This document shows, piece after piece, positions 8,320 through 17,248 of a stretch of 64,000 nucleotides of DNA (within the stretch, counting starts at the first letter, position 1; every line of letters starts with the position of its first letter). The notes under the pieces are model-generated. The model was not told the DNA's origin. It searched no databases and saw only the letters and a list, made by a program, of their open reading frames with translations. The stretch comes from Saprospiraceae bacterium (GTDB lineage: Bacteria; Bacteroidota; Bacteroidia; Chitinophagales; Saprospiraceae), in NCBI GenBank assembly GCA_022841745.1, contig JALHQW010000011.1, positions 1 through 64,000 on the forward strand, in the 5' to 3' direction. Position numbers and translations under genes: made by a program.

Positions 8320-9285
8320 ATGAAATTCAACCTATTGACAGCAGCATTCTTGGTAGCAGCCTACTTGCTGCCAGCCAATTGCGAAGCACAAGCACCAACC
8401 CAAGCCCAGTTGGATGCCATCGAGAAAATATTGGCACCGCAGCGCCAAAAAGTGCTGGCCGTGCTGGAGGCCGACAAGACGGGGCAATATGCCCAGTACA
8501 AGGCCGACATTGCCAATATCGAAAAACAGTCCGACCCTGATAAGGTGAGGTCGTTGGTGGCAGCATTGGAAGCAAAGCACCTCGCATTCATCCGCAAGGC
8601 GTATGCCGATGCCAAAATCAACAATGCGCAGCTTAAGCAAGAAGTGGCAAAAGTGCTCGGCAAAATCCAGTTCACCATTGGGGAGTTCGCCGACATCGTG
8701 ATTGATTTCACCCCTTCTGCATCATTGCCCACGAAGTTTGACGTGACCAGGAACTGCCCTTTCGAGGTGCAGGACGTGAACGAGAACAACAACGGGATTG
8801 GTGCTTGCTACACCACGGCCAACGATTGCAAAATGAACGTGCAGGCCATTTCTGAAATAGCCTCCGGCTGTCGGGGCAAGGCCGACGTGGGCGGCAAGGC
8901 CGATGTTGATTTTGGCAGTTTTTCCAAAATGACCGTTGCGACGCAGACCGATATTTCCTACGATGTGTATGTGTTTTCCATTGGCGGTTACGCCCAGGCC
9001 AACGTCAAGTACGGCATCCGGTTCCGCAGTTCCAACGGCATGGACAAGGAAGTGATGACTAAGGAACTGGTGGCACTGGCCCCCGCAGTTTGGATAAATA
9101 TCGTCCACGGCAAGGCGGACAATTTCCTTTCCACGGCTAGTTTCACAGGCAACTTCCCTGCTGGCACCAGCATCACGGCACAGGCACATACAGAGGCGTT
9201 CGCCCTCAACCTGCTGAATGGCTATTCATTGGCCTATGTCTATACCACGAACATTGACTCCATTCGGGTCACAGGCTCCAACTGA
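8320..9285 (+). CDS. Secreted protein of unknown function
   Basis: A 321-residue exported protein. The start at 8320 yields a signal peptide (MKFNLLTAAFLVAAYLLPAN, cleavage near CEAQ). Residues about 25-120 are charged and predicted helical or coiled (LDAIEKILAPQRQKVLAVLE and following). The rest is beta-rich, with four cysteines in NCPF, GACYTT, NDCKM and SGCRG, and a small repeat GKADVGGKADVDFG. No enzyme motif is visible. The start lies 19 bases after the stop of the cysteine-rich gene, so the two are probably co-transcribed. Confidence 0.65.
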   Translation: MKFNLLTAAFLVAAYLLPANCEAQAPTQAQLDAIEKILAPQRQKVLAVLEADKTGQYAQYKADIANIEKQSDPDKVRSLVAALEAKHLAFIRKAYADAKINNAQLKQEVAKVLGKIQFTIGEFADIVIDFTPSASLPTKFDVTRNCPFEVQDVNENNNGIGACYTTANDCKMNVQAISEIASGCRGKADVGGKADVDFGSFSKMTVATQTDISYDVYVFSIGGYAQANVKYGIRFRSSNGMDKEVMTKELVALAPAVWINIVHGKADNFLSTASFTGNFPAGTSITAQAHTEAFALNLLNGYSLAYVYTTNIDSIRVTGSN

Positions 9286-9302
9286 CCGTCAATCATTTAT
9301 CA

Positions 9303-9325
9303 TTCACCTTCAAAAAAAAATTAAA
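9303..9325 (+). promoter_or_regulatory. Duplicated leader of the secreted paralogue genes
   Basis: The stretch ATTCACCTTCAAAA followed by A-rich sequence directly precedes this start codon. Nearly the same leader occurs before the next two genes (TTTCACCTTCAAAATTTC at 9826, TTTCACCTTTTAATTTTC at 10359) and weakly before 8320. The leader was probably copied with the genes and may act as a translation-initiation element in a group that lacks Shine-Dalgarno sites. Confidence 0.45.
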
Positions 9326-9811
9326 ATGAAATCATCATCTTTTTCCATCGCCAAACTATTGGCGTTCGTTTGCTTCGCATTGCTGTTTGAACCAAGCGCC
9401 TTCTCGCAAGATGGCAGCGAGTTGAAGGACGACCTCCATTTTGTATCGCTCAAGGCCACCAAGCAACGCAACGGCCTCGTTAGCTATGCCTGGAGCATCC
9501 GCAACGATGGCGCTAAAACCATCCAGCTTACCGACCCAAAAGGCAGCCCCCTCGTGAGCTATGCTGTGGAAGGCTCGTCCAAGCGGGAGCCTTTTGACAA
9601 TGCTGATTTCCAACTCGTGCAGGAAAACGTGCCGTTGAACTGCGGCAAGCGGGAACTCAAGCCCGGCGAAAGCGTCTCCGGTACCTTCAGCCTGCCCGCC
9701 GTGAAGGACCTCGTGAGCTACCGCCTCTCGCTGGTGGACCCCGCTTTGGGCTATGTGGAGCAGGACAACCTGAAAACGAGTTCCATCATTGCCGTATTGA
9801 TAGGGCTTTGA
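9326..9811 (+). CDS. Secreted paralogue 1 of 3 (CARDB-like beta-sandwich)
   Basis: A 161-residue exported protein; start 9326 gives a signal peptide with cleavage near FSQ-DG. The mature part has the layout of a small immunoglobulin-like sandwich. It includes LVSYAWSIRNDGAKTIQLTD, LVSYAVEGSSK, LKPGESVSGTFSLP and LVSYRLSLVD, where IRNDG and PGES are typical of CARDB-type domains. It ends in AVLIGL. The same skeleton (RN-G, LV-Y, PGET-GSF, terminal LIG) recurs in the next two genes, which shows local gene duplication. The function of the family is not known; binding of a surface or matrix component is a guess. Confidence 0.7.
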   Translation: MKSSSFSIAKLLAFVCFALLFEPSAFSQDGSELKDDLHFVSLKATKQRNGLVSYAWSIRNDGAKTIQLTDPKGSPLVSYAVEGSSKREPFDNADFQLVQENVPLNCGKRELKPGESVSGTFSLPAVKDLVSYRLSLVDPALGYVEQDNLKTSSIIAVLIGL

Positions 9812-9847
9812 TGGCGTAATCATTTCACCTTCAAAATTTCTAAAAAA

Positions 9848-10336
9848 ATGAAAGCGAACCGTTTTTTCATCGCAACCCTGTTGCTCGTTGCATTTGCAAT
9901 TCAAGTGTCCAGCGCCCAGCGCTACCTGAGCGAAAACGTCAACCTTGACATCGCCCTCGTCAAATGCCAAACCGTCAAAATCAGCAGGGACGTGGTGCAG
10001 GTCAATTTTACGCTGCGCAACAATGGGAAGTCCACCTGCAAACTGGCAGACAAGAACGGCGATAGCCTTGTCAACTTCAGCATAGATGGCTCTAGCAACA
10101 AGGCACCTACCCTCGACTCATTCGATGGTTCGGCAAGGCTGGCACCTCAGGGCATCACCATCAAAATTACGGAAATAGGGTCAGGTGAGACAGCCACTGG
10201 CAGCTTCACTTTCGACTACGGTGTGTGGAACCACGAGGAGCAGTTGGTTTCCTACCTCGTCACGCTGGATACGGAGCGCCTCGGCAACGACCTCAATTTG
10301 GGAGACAACGCCATTTGTGGCTTGATTGGCAAATGA
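9848..10336 (+). CDS. Secreted paralogue 2 of 3 (CARDB-like beta-sandwich)
   Basis: A 162-residue exported protein with signal peptide MKANRFFIATLLLVAFAIQV and cleavage near SSAQ. Shared landmarks with its neighbours are VNFTLRNNGKSTCKLADKNG, LVNFSIDGSS, SGETATGSFTFD, LVSYLVTLD and the ending CGLIGK. It differs by a longer central loop and by cysteines at STC and AICG. It starts 36 bases after the previous stop, behind a copy of the CACCTTCAAAA leader. It is part of the tandem export cluster; function unknown. Confidence 0.7.
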   Translation: MKANRFFIATLLLVAFAIQVSSAQRYLSENVNLDIALVKCQTVKISRDVVQVNFTLRNNGKSTCKLADKNGDSLVNFSIDGSSNKAPTLDSFDGSARLAPQGITIKITEIGSGETATGSFTFDYGVWNHEEQLVSYLVTLDTERLGNDLNLGDNAICGLIGK

Positions 10337-10383
10337 GCCAAACGCTTTATTCATCATTCATTTCACCTTTTAATTTTCATCGA

Positions 10384-10896
10384 ATGAAACCATTCTGTTT
10401 TTTCATTAAAAACTTCATCGCACTGGTCGTTTTCATGCTTTGTTCTTCACAGGGCGCCGATGCTCAAGTTCGCCGGGGCAACACCCCCAAGCCTGTAGTT
10501 GACAGCATCCAAACACAATTCGACCTCGCCCTCATTTCCTGCAAGGCCGTTTGGTTGGGCAATGGCATCGTCAATGTGGAGTGGACGGTGCGCAACGACG
10601 GCAGGGGCAAATGCCCGCTCACCACAAAGGAAGGCAACAACCTGGTGAGCTATACCGTGGATGCCACCGGTGACAAAAACGCCAATGCCAATGCAGGAAA
10701 CTGGCAGCAAGTACAGGGCAGCACCCTGCTTGAAGCAGACTCCAAAGAGCTCGCTCCCGGCGAGACCGCTACTGGCAGTTTCACCTTCAACACAGACGGC
10801 AACAAGGACCTCGTCAGCTACCGGGTCTCCCTCGATTGCGGCAGCAATGACCAAAAGCGCCAAAACAACGTGTACGTGGGCCTGATAGGGAAATAG
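10384..10896 (+). CDS. Secreted paralogue 3 of 3 (CARDB-like beta-sandwich)
   Basis: A 170-residue exported protein; the start at 10384 gives MKPFCFFIKNFIALVVFMLC and a cleavage site near ADAQ. It carries VEWTVRNDGRGKCPLTTKEG, LVSYTVDATGD, LAPGETATGSFTF, LVSYRVSLDCG and the family ending VGLIGK. It is the closest in motif detail to paralogue 1 for LVSY strands and to paralogue 2 for the GETATGSFTF turn, so repeated duplication with divergence is likely. It is the last gene of the cluster; a hairpin follows 12 bases after the stop. Confidence 0.7.
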   Translation: MKPFCFFIKNFIALVVFMLCSSQGADAQVRRGNTPKPVVDSIQTQFDLALISCKAVWLGNGIVNVEWTVRNDGRGKCPLTTKEGNNLVSYTVDATGDKNANANAGNWQQVQGSTLLEADSKELAPGETATGSFTFNTDGNKDLVSYRVSLDCGSNDQKRQNNVYVGLIGK

Positions 10897-10908
10897 GGTG
10901 GATTTGGG

Positions 10909-10951
10909 CGGTTGGCTGTTGGCCAAACGGCCAACAGCCAACAACCAACCG
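10909..10951. terminator. Hairpin closing the secreted-protein cluster
   Basis: CGGTTGGCTGTTGGCC and GGCCAACAGCCAACAACCAACCG form a long stem around AAAC. The sequence belongs to the same GCTGTTGGC repeat family seen at 4.1-4.7 kb. Position directly after the last gene suggests transcription termination, although no T tract follows. The remainder of the gap up to 11336 holds a possible -7 box and a small TGCC-TATC-GGCA palindrome near 11276, but no gene. Confidence 0.5.
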
Positions 10952-11109
10952 TTAAGACAATGGAAACATTGGGTGGCGGCTGCAAGGCTTAAGGGTCGCC
11001 ACTTTTCCATTTTTTTTTTGCTCCGAAAAACGCAGTGCCAAGCCCAAAGAACAGGCCTTTCTGCGGCTGAAAGTTGCAACTGAGTGATACAAGGAAATGC
11101 CAAAATCGG

Positions 11110-11117
11110 TACATTTG
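11110..11117 (+). promoter_or_regulatory. Possible -7 box upstream of the giant T9SS gene
   Basis: TACATTTG fits TAnnTTTG. It lies 220 bases before the start codon at 11337, and no TTTG is found at the normal -33 distance, so support is limited to the -7 motif. Confidence 0.3.
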
Positions 11118-11336
11118 GTTTTTTTATCACTCACTTATACAATGGATTGGTCGGCTTCGGCTGCCATGTACATGAATCAACGATGAGCTAGCCCGCAATT
11201 TTGTCCTAAAGTGACGGCGTGCTCGAAACTAGGCCTTCAGTCTCTACTATCTAATCATGACTCTAAGCAATACCTGCCTATCGGCAGGCATGGAACAATA
11301 TATCAATCCAATTTTTTTTAACCAATCTTCCATCTT

Positions 11337-14300
11337 ATGAAAACGTTTCCATCTGTCCATCAAATTGAGCCAGAAGGCTTCCTTGAAAGCCGTGGCCACC
11401 CATTTTCCTTTCGGAAAATCACTACTTCCATACGGGCATTGGTGCTTTCGGCACTGCTGTTATTCCTGGGCCAATTGGGCATTGCACAAACCGTCTTTTT
11501 TGAACTAAGCGCCGAGCCAGGAAACCAGTCCTCCAGTACGGGCACCAGCAACAGCGCCAATTTTAGCGCCCCAATCCTGACACGGGGGGCGGGCGTTACA
11601 GCCACTACTGGTGCTGGCTCCATGAACGCTTCCGGCTGGTACAGCAGTGGCACGCCGACAACCATTGACGACGCCATTGCAAACAACGACTACTACGAGT
11701 TCACGGTCAATACCCTCAATTGTTTTTTCTTCAACCCGACCACCATCAACATCGTGCTGCGAAGCTCGGCCACTGGGCCGGGATTGGCAACTTTGCGAAG
11801 CAGTGCAGACGGCTTCGGTGCCGATATAGGAACAGTGAATATCACAACGACTTCCACGGAATATGCTTTCAGTGATGTCATCTCGCCCAACTCTCAGTCT
11901 ACCACCTTTCGGCTGTACGGCTATGGCGCTGCAGCGGGCGGCGGGACACCTTCCGCAGGCGGCACCCTACGCATCGGCAGCAGTGTGGTTGCCAGCGACC
12001 AGGACATCAAGGTATTTGCCACCACCACATTTGTAAACGTAGCCCAAGTATCCAATATCACGGTTACGGATGGGGACAACGTACCTGCCACCGTTTTCAA
12101 CACCAACGTGCCGGGGGCAACCGTGAACTGGACCCGCACCCCAGAAGACATCGCCAGCCCTGACCTCCCAACGGGCGGCACAGGCGACCTGCCCAGCTTC
12201 ATAGCCGACAACAACACCAACTCGCCCACCACCACCACTGTGACGGTGAATGCCGCGGTAGGCAACTGCACCGGGCCGAACATGGTCTTCACCATTACGG
12301 TGAACCCGCCGCCCTGCACGATCACCACTATTTTCTCAGGGAGTGCATCCCCTTGCAATGACAACGGCACGCCCAACGACCCCAGCGACGACTTTTATAC
12401 CATGAACGTTCAGGGTGCTTTCTTTAATCGCCCCACAACGGGCAACCTGCAAATCGTGCCCAGTGCGGATGTCATCGGCACCTATTCCATTCCAGTCAGC
12501 CAGATTGTCGGCAACTCCCATATTTTCACTGGCGTGAAATTCCGGGCAGATGGCAACCAAACGGAGGTGGAAATGAACTTCACGGACTTGCCAACTTGCA
12601 TTGATGGGGCAACGAGGGCTGGGGTTGCCTCCTGCTCAACGCCGCCTCCAGCCTGCACCATCACTGCCACATTCTCTGGCAGCCCCAGCGCCTGCAACGA
12701 CAACGGTACGCCCAACGACCCCAGTGACGATTTTTACACACACAATGTTCAGGGTACTTTCTTCAACCGCCCTACCACGGGCAACCTGCAAATCGTGCCC
12801 GGCGGCGACGTCATCGGCACCTACTCTATCCCGGTGAGCCAGATTATCGGTAACCTGCATATTTTCACTGGCGTGAAATTTCGGGCAGATGGCAACCAAA
12901 CGGAGGTGGAAATAAACTTCACGGCTGAGCCGACCTGCATTGATGGGGCCACGAGGGCTGGGGTGGCTTCCTGCTCCGCCAGCGCCCCCTCCTGCGAAAT
13001 CATCGGCTACAGTTTCGCCAATATCGGTCCGTGTAATGACAACGGGACGCCCAACAACGACACGGACGATTTTTTCACCGTAAACGTGGAAGTGATTTAT
13101 TCGAACGCTTTAACGGGTGCCCAGATTAGCTTGGGCGACCCCGACGTGGTAAGCTCACCCTCCGTGCCCGTGGCAATAGGTACAAACCTGACGGTCACCC
13201 TTGTCGGTGTCCAATTTAGGGCCGACGGGCAGGCCGTCGAGTTTACAGGTATTATTTTCGATTCTTTTGGTAATGGTTGTAGCCTATTCGGCACAGGTCC
13301 GGCGGTGAACGAATGCTCCAACGGCGGTGGGGTTTGCGACATCACCAGTGTCACCCTCCAAAACATCGGCCCTTGCGATGACAACGGAACCAACGACCCA
13401 ACCGATGACTTTTTCCCGGCGAATGTGGTCATCAGTTGGGTGAATCGCCCCGCCACGGGCCTCCTGCAAATCGAGCCGGGCGGTGATGCCATTACCACGC
13501 ATAACGTAGCTGTTGCAGGATTGCCTGCAAGCGGAAGCCATACGTTTACCAATGTACATTTCAAGGCCGACGGCACACAAACCGTTGTGGAAGCGGAGTT
13601 CACCATTCCTGCCAACACTTGTGTGCAAACCACAACTGGTCCAACGGTAGCGCCATGCTCCCCAGTCTGCGACATCACCAATGTGACGCTGCAAAACGTC
13701 GGTACATGCAACAGGAACGGCACTCCCAATGACCCCAGCGACGATTTTTTCCCAGCGGATGTGCTCATCAGCTGGGTCAACCGGCTCGATACGGGCTTAC
13801 TGCAAATCGAGCCAGGCGGCGATGCCATTACTATTCATAATGTGGCAGTTGCTGGTTTACCTGTGAACGGCAGCCATACTTTTACCAACGTGCGTTTCAA
13901 GGCCGACAACACAGTGACCGTCGTGGAAGTGGAGTTCACCGTGCCCGCCAACGTCTGCACCCAGACCATCGGTGGCCCAACGGTAGCGCCGTGCCCCTGC
14001 CCACAAGTCACCTTCCTACCGCCTCCACCCAATCAGACCGTCGAATGCGACGGCAGTGGCAACATTGCCCAGTTCAACGCATGGCTGGCGGCGGGTGGCT
14101 TCGCCAATGTGAATCCAAGCTCCGGCACCATCACCAGCATCACGCATGGTACGCCCGTCGTCCAAAACAATTGTGGCAACACAAAGACCTTCACCGTGCT
14201 GTTCACCTTCACCAACGACTGTGGCAACTCGGCCAATATCGGCGGCGTGTTCACCATTGCGGACAATACGCCACCCGTCATCACATCGGGCGTGATTGGC

Positions 14301-16994
14301 AGTTGCTACCCCACGGCGGCAGCGGCGCAAGCAGCGGCACTCAGCATCACGACAGCCATTGACGGCTGCGGAGGGACGGTGACCTTCAATGCCATTGCCT
14401 CGGGCACCTGTACGGCCATCGTCACCGTGACCGCTTCGGACCTGTGCGGCAATAGTACTACGCACACCTACGCCACCCGCATTGACAACACCCCGCCTAC
14501 CATCACCTGCGCTGCGCAAACAACGCCCATCGAGTGCCCGGCCACCCCGGTCTTCACGCCACCCTCGGCCACCGACAACTGCCCAGGCAACATCGCCATC
14601 AACTTCGGGGATGTGACCGTGCAAGGCGCTTGCCCCGGCACCTACACCACCACCCGCACCTGGACGGCCACCGACCCCTGCGGCAACACGGCCACTTGTG
14701 CCCGCTCCATCACCGTGAGGGACATGACGCCGCCGCCCGTGCCCGCCAATGGTGCTTCGCAAGTGGCCTGCCCAGCCTTGGCTATAGCGCCCGTGCCGCC
14801 CACCGTCATTGACGCTTGCGCTGGCGCAATAACGCCCACTGGCCCCGTTATCCTGAATAACCCGAACCCGCTGACCTGCGAGGGCACCCGTACCTTCACC
14901 TTCACCTATAGGGATTGTTCCGGCAATACCTCGACTTGGAGCCATGTCACCACCATTGAACGGGAGCCGTTCACCATTACCACGCCCAACGGCAACCTGA
15001 CCGTTGACTGCCCCGACGACACGGACACAGCGCCAACCCCGCCCATAGTTACGAGCAACTGCGGCGAGGTGCTGACGCCTGTTTTGATAAACACCACCGC
15101 AAAGCCGGGCTGCGAAGGCCACCGGGTCTATACCTTCCGCTACACCGACTGCGAGGGCAACTTCGCCGACTGGCTGTTCACCTACCAGGTTGAATACCAA
15201 GACTTTGCCGTACCGCCGAGCGAACTGGAAAGCGTGGAGTGCCCCATCCTGGCTTCCGAGCCGGTGCCCCCCGTCGTCTTCGATAATTGCGGAAATCTGC
15301 TGACGCCCATTGGCCCAGCCGTAGCCAGTAGCACCAATGCGCAGGGCTGCGAGGGTAGCCGCTCCTACAGTTGGACCTACAAGGACTGCGAGGGCAATAC
15401 CCATGTTTGGAGCAAGACTTACGACTTCCTTTACAGCGCCGATTTTGAGGTTTTCAGTGATGAAACAAACGTGGTCGCTTGCATTTCGTATGCCGTGGAG
15501 CCATTCCCGCCTACGTTCTATGACGCCTGCGGCAACTTGGTAAAAGTGGCGCTCACTGGCTTCAGCGAGGACATCGCACTCGGCGGCTGCACTGGCTGGC
15601 GCCGCTACGACTTCACCTACACCAACTGCGGCGGCCACACCCGTCCGTGGAGCTTTACCTACGAAATCAACGACAACGAAGCACCGTTGGGCACCTGCCC
15701 TTCGGGCAATGGAGGCACCAGCAACGGCAACGCACCCGTGACGGTCAGCGTGACGAATCTCTCGTGCATTGGGGACGTACCCTGCCCAGATGATTACGAT
15801 TTCAGCGGCAAGGTGGAAGAACTGCTCGAAGCGGGCAACTTTTTCGACGTGTGCAGCGGTGCCGATTTGATAGTGGAACTGCAAGGCTCCTCCGACCTCT
15901 GGCAATGTGCCGACCCCGATGGTGATGGCGAGTTCACCTTTGGCCGCACTTTCTACTTCCGCATCGCCGACCTCTGCGGCAACGAGTACCCCGGCGGCTG
16001 CGAGGTGACCTACAGCGGCGAGTGCCTGCCCATCGAGACCTTCCGGCAGGAGGCTTGGGGCATACCCGGCGGTGCGCCTGGCTCGTTCATGAACGCCACC
16101 GACCTCATCATCATCGAGGACATGCTGGCATACGGGCCTGTGGTAGTGGGTGGCCCCAACCGCTCCCTCACCATTGACGACCCGCAGTGCGTTGTCAACA
16201 TGCTGCCCGGCACCAGCGGACCCAGCACACTGGCCAACTGCCACCAGGTCAACTGCACGGGCACCAATGGGGCAAGCTGCAACCCGATGGGCATCGGCGG
16301 CATGAAGAACAGCCTGGCGGCAAACGCCATCGCACTGACGCTGAACCTTCGGTTCAATGTTGAATACAAAGGCTTGGAAATGAGCAGCTTGCGCAACGAG
16401 GGCCTTAGCTGCATCGAGGTTCACGAGTGCATCACCGACTGCTCGGCCACGGCTTGCCACTTGCGCTTCTTCGACCAGAACGGCGGGCACCACCAGTTCC
16501 CGTACACCCTTGGCGGCCTGCTCGACATGGCAAACCTGTTCCTCGACGGCGGGCTGCCGATGACCATTGGCCAAAAGACGCTGTACGGCACGGCGCTGAA
16601 CCAATCGCTGATGAACGTTAACGACTATTGGGCCAAGCTGCCCGATACTGCTTGTTCGCCAAGTGCGGGCGCTCCATCGGGCGACGAAGCTGCCAAACAG
16701 TTGCCGCTCCCCGATGTGGCCATTGCTCCGCAACATGAACTTGATTTCCAGTTGTCGCCCAACCCGGCGGGCAGCGAAGTGACCTTCACCTTGCCGGAAC
16801 TGGCTGACAACCAAGCCGTTGTGTTCGAGTTGTACAACACGCTCGGTCAGTTGGTGCTACGCAAGGACTTTGGCAACCGCAGCCAAGTCCATGAGCGGAT
16901 TGACCTGCGGGGCGTTAAGAACGGGCTGTATTTTGCGAAGCTGAAAGTGGGCAGGAGGCAGCTTGAAAAGCGGCTGGTGGTTGGGCGGGATTGA
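11337..16994 (+). CDS. Giant T9SS-exported repeat protein with HYR-like domains
   Basis: A 1885-residue cell-surface or secreted protein. A long polar N-region precedes the signal core (LVLSALLLFLGQLGIAQ, residues about 35-51). An N-terminal beta domain (about 52-320) is followed by five tandem modules of about 113 residues, each opening with C-x-I and CNDNGTPNDPSDDFY-like acidic turns. These turns probably bind calcium. Next come HYR-like modules (PPTITC, VECP, DNCPGN, TATDPCGNTATC) and repeats with CEG-R-Y-FTY-DC-GN-W. The last 80 residues are a type A T9SS sorting domain (LSPNPAGSEVTFTLP, LYNTLGQLV, GLYFAKL). It is an adhesin- or matrix-like protein with no enzyme motif. It stands alone and is closed by a strong terminator. 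Confidence 0.88.
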   Translation: MKTFPSVHQIEPEGFLESRGHPFSFRKITTSIRALVLSALLLFLGQLGIAQTVFFELSAEPGNQSSSTGTSNSANFSAPILTRGAGVTATTGAGSMNASGWYSSGTPTTIDDAIANNDYYEFTVNTLNCFFFNPTTINIVLRSSATGPGLATLRSSADGFGADIGTVNITTTSTEYAFSDVISPNSQSTTFRLYGYGAAAGGGTPSAGGTLRIGSSVVASDQDIKVFATTTFVNVAQVSNITVTDGDNVPATVFNTNVPGATVNWTRTPEDIASPDLPTGGTGDLPSFIADNNTNSPTTTTVTVNAAVGNCTGPNMVFTITVNPPPCTITTIFSGSASPCNDNGTPNDPSDDFYTMNVQGAFFNRPTTGNLQIVPSADVIGTYSIPVSQIVGNSHIFTGVKFRADGNQTEVEMNFTDLPTCIDGATRAGVASCSTPPPACTITATFSGSPSACNDNGTPNDPSDDFYTHNVQGTFFNRPTTGNLQIVPGGDVIGTYSIPVSQIIGNLHIFTGVKFRADGNQTEVEINFTAEPTCIDGATRAGVASCSASAPSCEIIGYSFANIGPCNDNGTPNNDTDDFFTVNVEVIYSNALTGAQISLGDPDVVSSPSVPVAIGTNLTVTLVGVQFRADGQAVEFTGIIFDSFGNGCSLFGTGPAVNECSNGGGVCDITSVTLQNIGPCDDNGTNDPTDDFFPANVVISWVNRPATGLLQIEPGGDAITTHNVAVAGLPASGSHTFTNVHFKADGTQTVVEAEFTIPANTCVQTTTGPTVAPCSPVCDITNVTLQNVGTCNRNGTPNDPSDDFFPADVLISWVNRLDTGLLQIEPGGDAITIHNVAVAGLPVNGSHTFTNVRFKADNTVTVVEVEFTVPANVCTQTIGGPTVAPCPCPQVTFLPPPPNQTVECDGSGNIAQFNAWLAAGGFANVNPSSGTITSITHGTPVVQNNCGNTKTFTVLFTFTNDCGNSANIGGVFTIADNTPPVITSGVIGSCYPTAAAAQAAALSITTAIDGCGGTVTFNAIASGTCTAIVTVTASDLCGNSTTHTYATRIDNTPPTITCAAQTTPIECPATPVFTPPSATDNCPGNIAINFGDVTVQGACPGTYTTTRTWTATDPCGNTATCARSITVRDMTPPPVPANGASQVACPALAIAPVPPTVIDACAGAITPTGPVILNNPNPLTCEGTRTFTFTYRDCSGNTSTWSHVTTIEREPFTITTPNGNLTVDCPDDTDTAPTPPIVTSNCGEVLTPVLINTTAKPGCEGHRVYTFRYTDCEGNFADWLFTYQVEYQDFAVPPSELESVECPILASEPVPPVVFDNCGNLLTPIGPAVASSTNAQGCEGSRSYSWTYKDCEGNTHVWSKTYDFLYSADFEVFSDETNVVACISYAVEPFPPTFYDACGNLVKVALTGFSEDIALGGCTGWRRYDFTYTNCGGHTRPWSFTYEINDNEAPLGTCPSGNGGTSNGNAPVTVSVTNLSCIGDVPCPDDYDFSGKVEELLEAGNFFDVCSGADLIVELQGSSDLWQCADPDGDGEFTFGRTFYFRIADLCGNEYPGGCEVTYSGECLPIETFRQEAWGIPGGAPGSFMNATDLIIIEDMLAYGPVVVGGPNRSLTIDDPQCVVNMLPGTSGPSTLANCHQVNCTGTNGASCNPMGIGGMKNSLAANAIALTLNLRFNVEYKGLEMSSLRNEGLSCIEVHECITDCSATACHLRFFDQNGGHHQFPYTLGGLLDMANLFLDGGLPMTIGQKTLYGTALNQSLMNVNDYWAKLPDTACSPSAGAPSGDEAAKQLPLPDVAIAPQHELDFQLSPNPAGSEVTFTLPELADNQAVVFELYNTLGQLVLRKDFGNRSQVHERIDLRGVKNGLYFAKLKVGRRQLEKRLVVGRD
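12315..13997 (+). repeat. Five tandem repeats of 333-342 bp inside the giant gene
   Basis: Repeat units begin at the Cys codons at 12315, 12654, 12993, 13335 and 13668, with periods of 339, 339, 342 and 333 bases. Units 1 and 2 are close at the DNA level, including GGCAACCTGCAAATCGTGCC in both. Units 4 and 5 resemble each other, and unit 3 is the most diverged. This pattern suggests duplication in steps and ongoing exchange. Confidence 0.85.
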
Positions 16995-17085
16995 CCTCAG
17001 CCCCCGGCTTCTCTTCCCTCCTTGCGGGGCAGACGCTTAATGGAGCCCTGAGCGCCATATTTCGGAAATCCAAATCAAAACAAGC

Positions 17086-17126
17086 AAATGCGGCAGCCGC
17101 CCGATTGGGCGGCTGTCGCATTTTTA
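17086..17126 (+). terminator. Rho-independent terminator of the giant T9SS gene
   Basis: AAATGCGGCAGCCGCCC and GGGCGGCTGTCGCATTTTT form a GC-rich stem around a four-base loop, with a T run on the plus strand. It lies about 90 bases after the stop codon of the 1885-residue gene. Confidence 0.85.
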
Positions 17127-17248
17127 TGAAAAAAGAAAGACGTGCAATGGTTGGTCATGCATGGCCAATCAAGTTGAGGGGACTTGAAAATTCGGCCAAT
17201 TACGCTGTTCCCAATTTGTATATTTACCCCCGAAAAAAACTACATACT

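Noticed and set aside
14016-16814. Very long open frame antisense to the giant T9SS gene (also 49088-50659 and 45155-46252 antisense to other long genes)
   Set aside because: These follow from codon bias on the opposite strand. They lack signal peptides, domains and repeats of their own, while the sense frames have clear domains.
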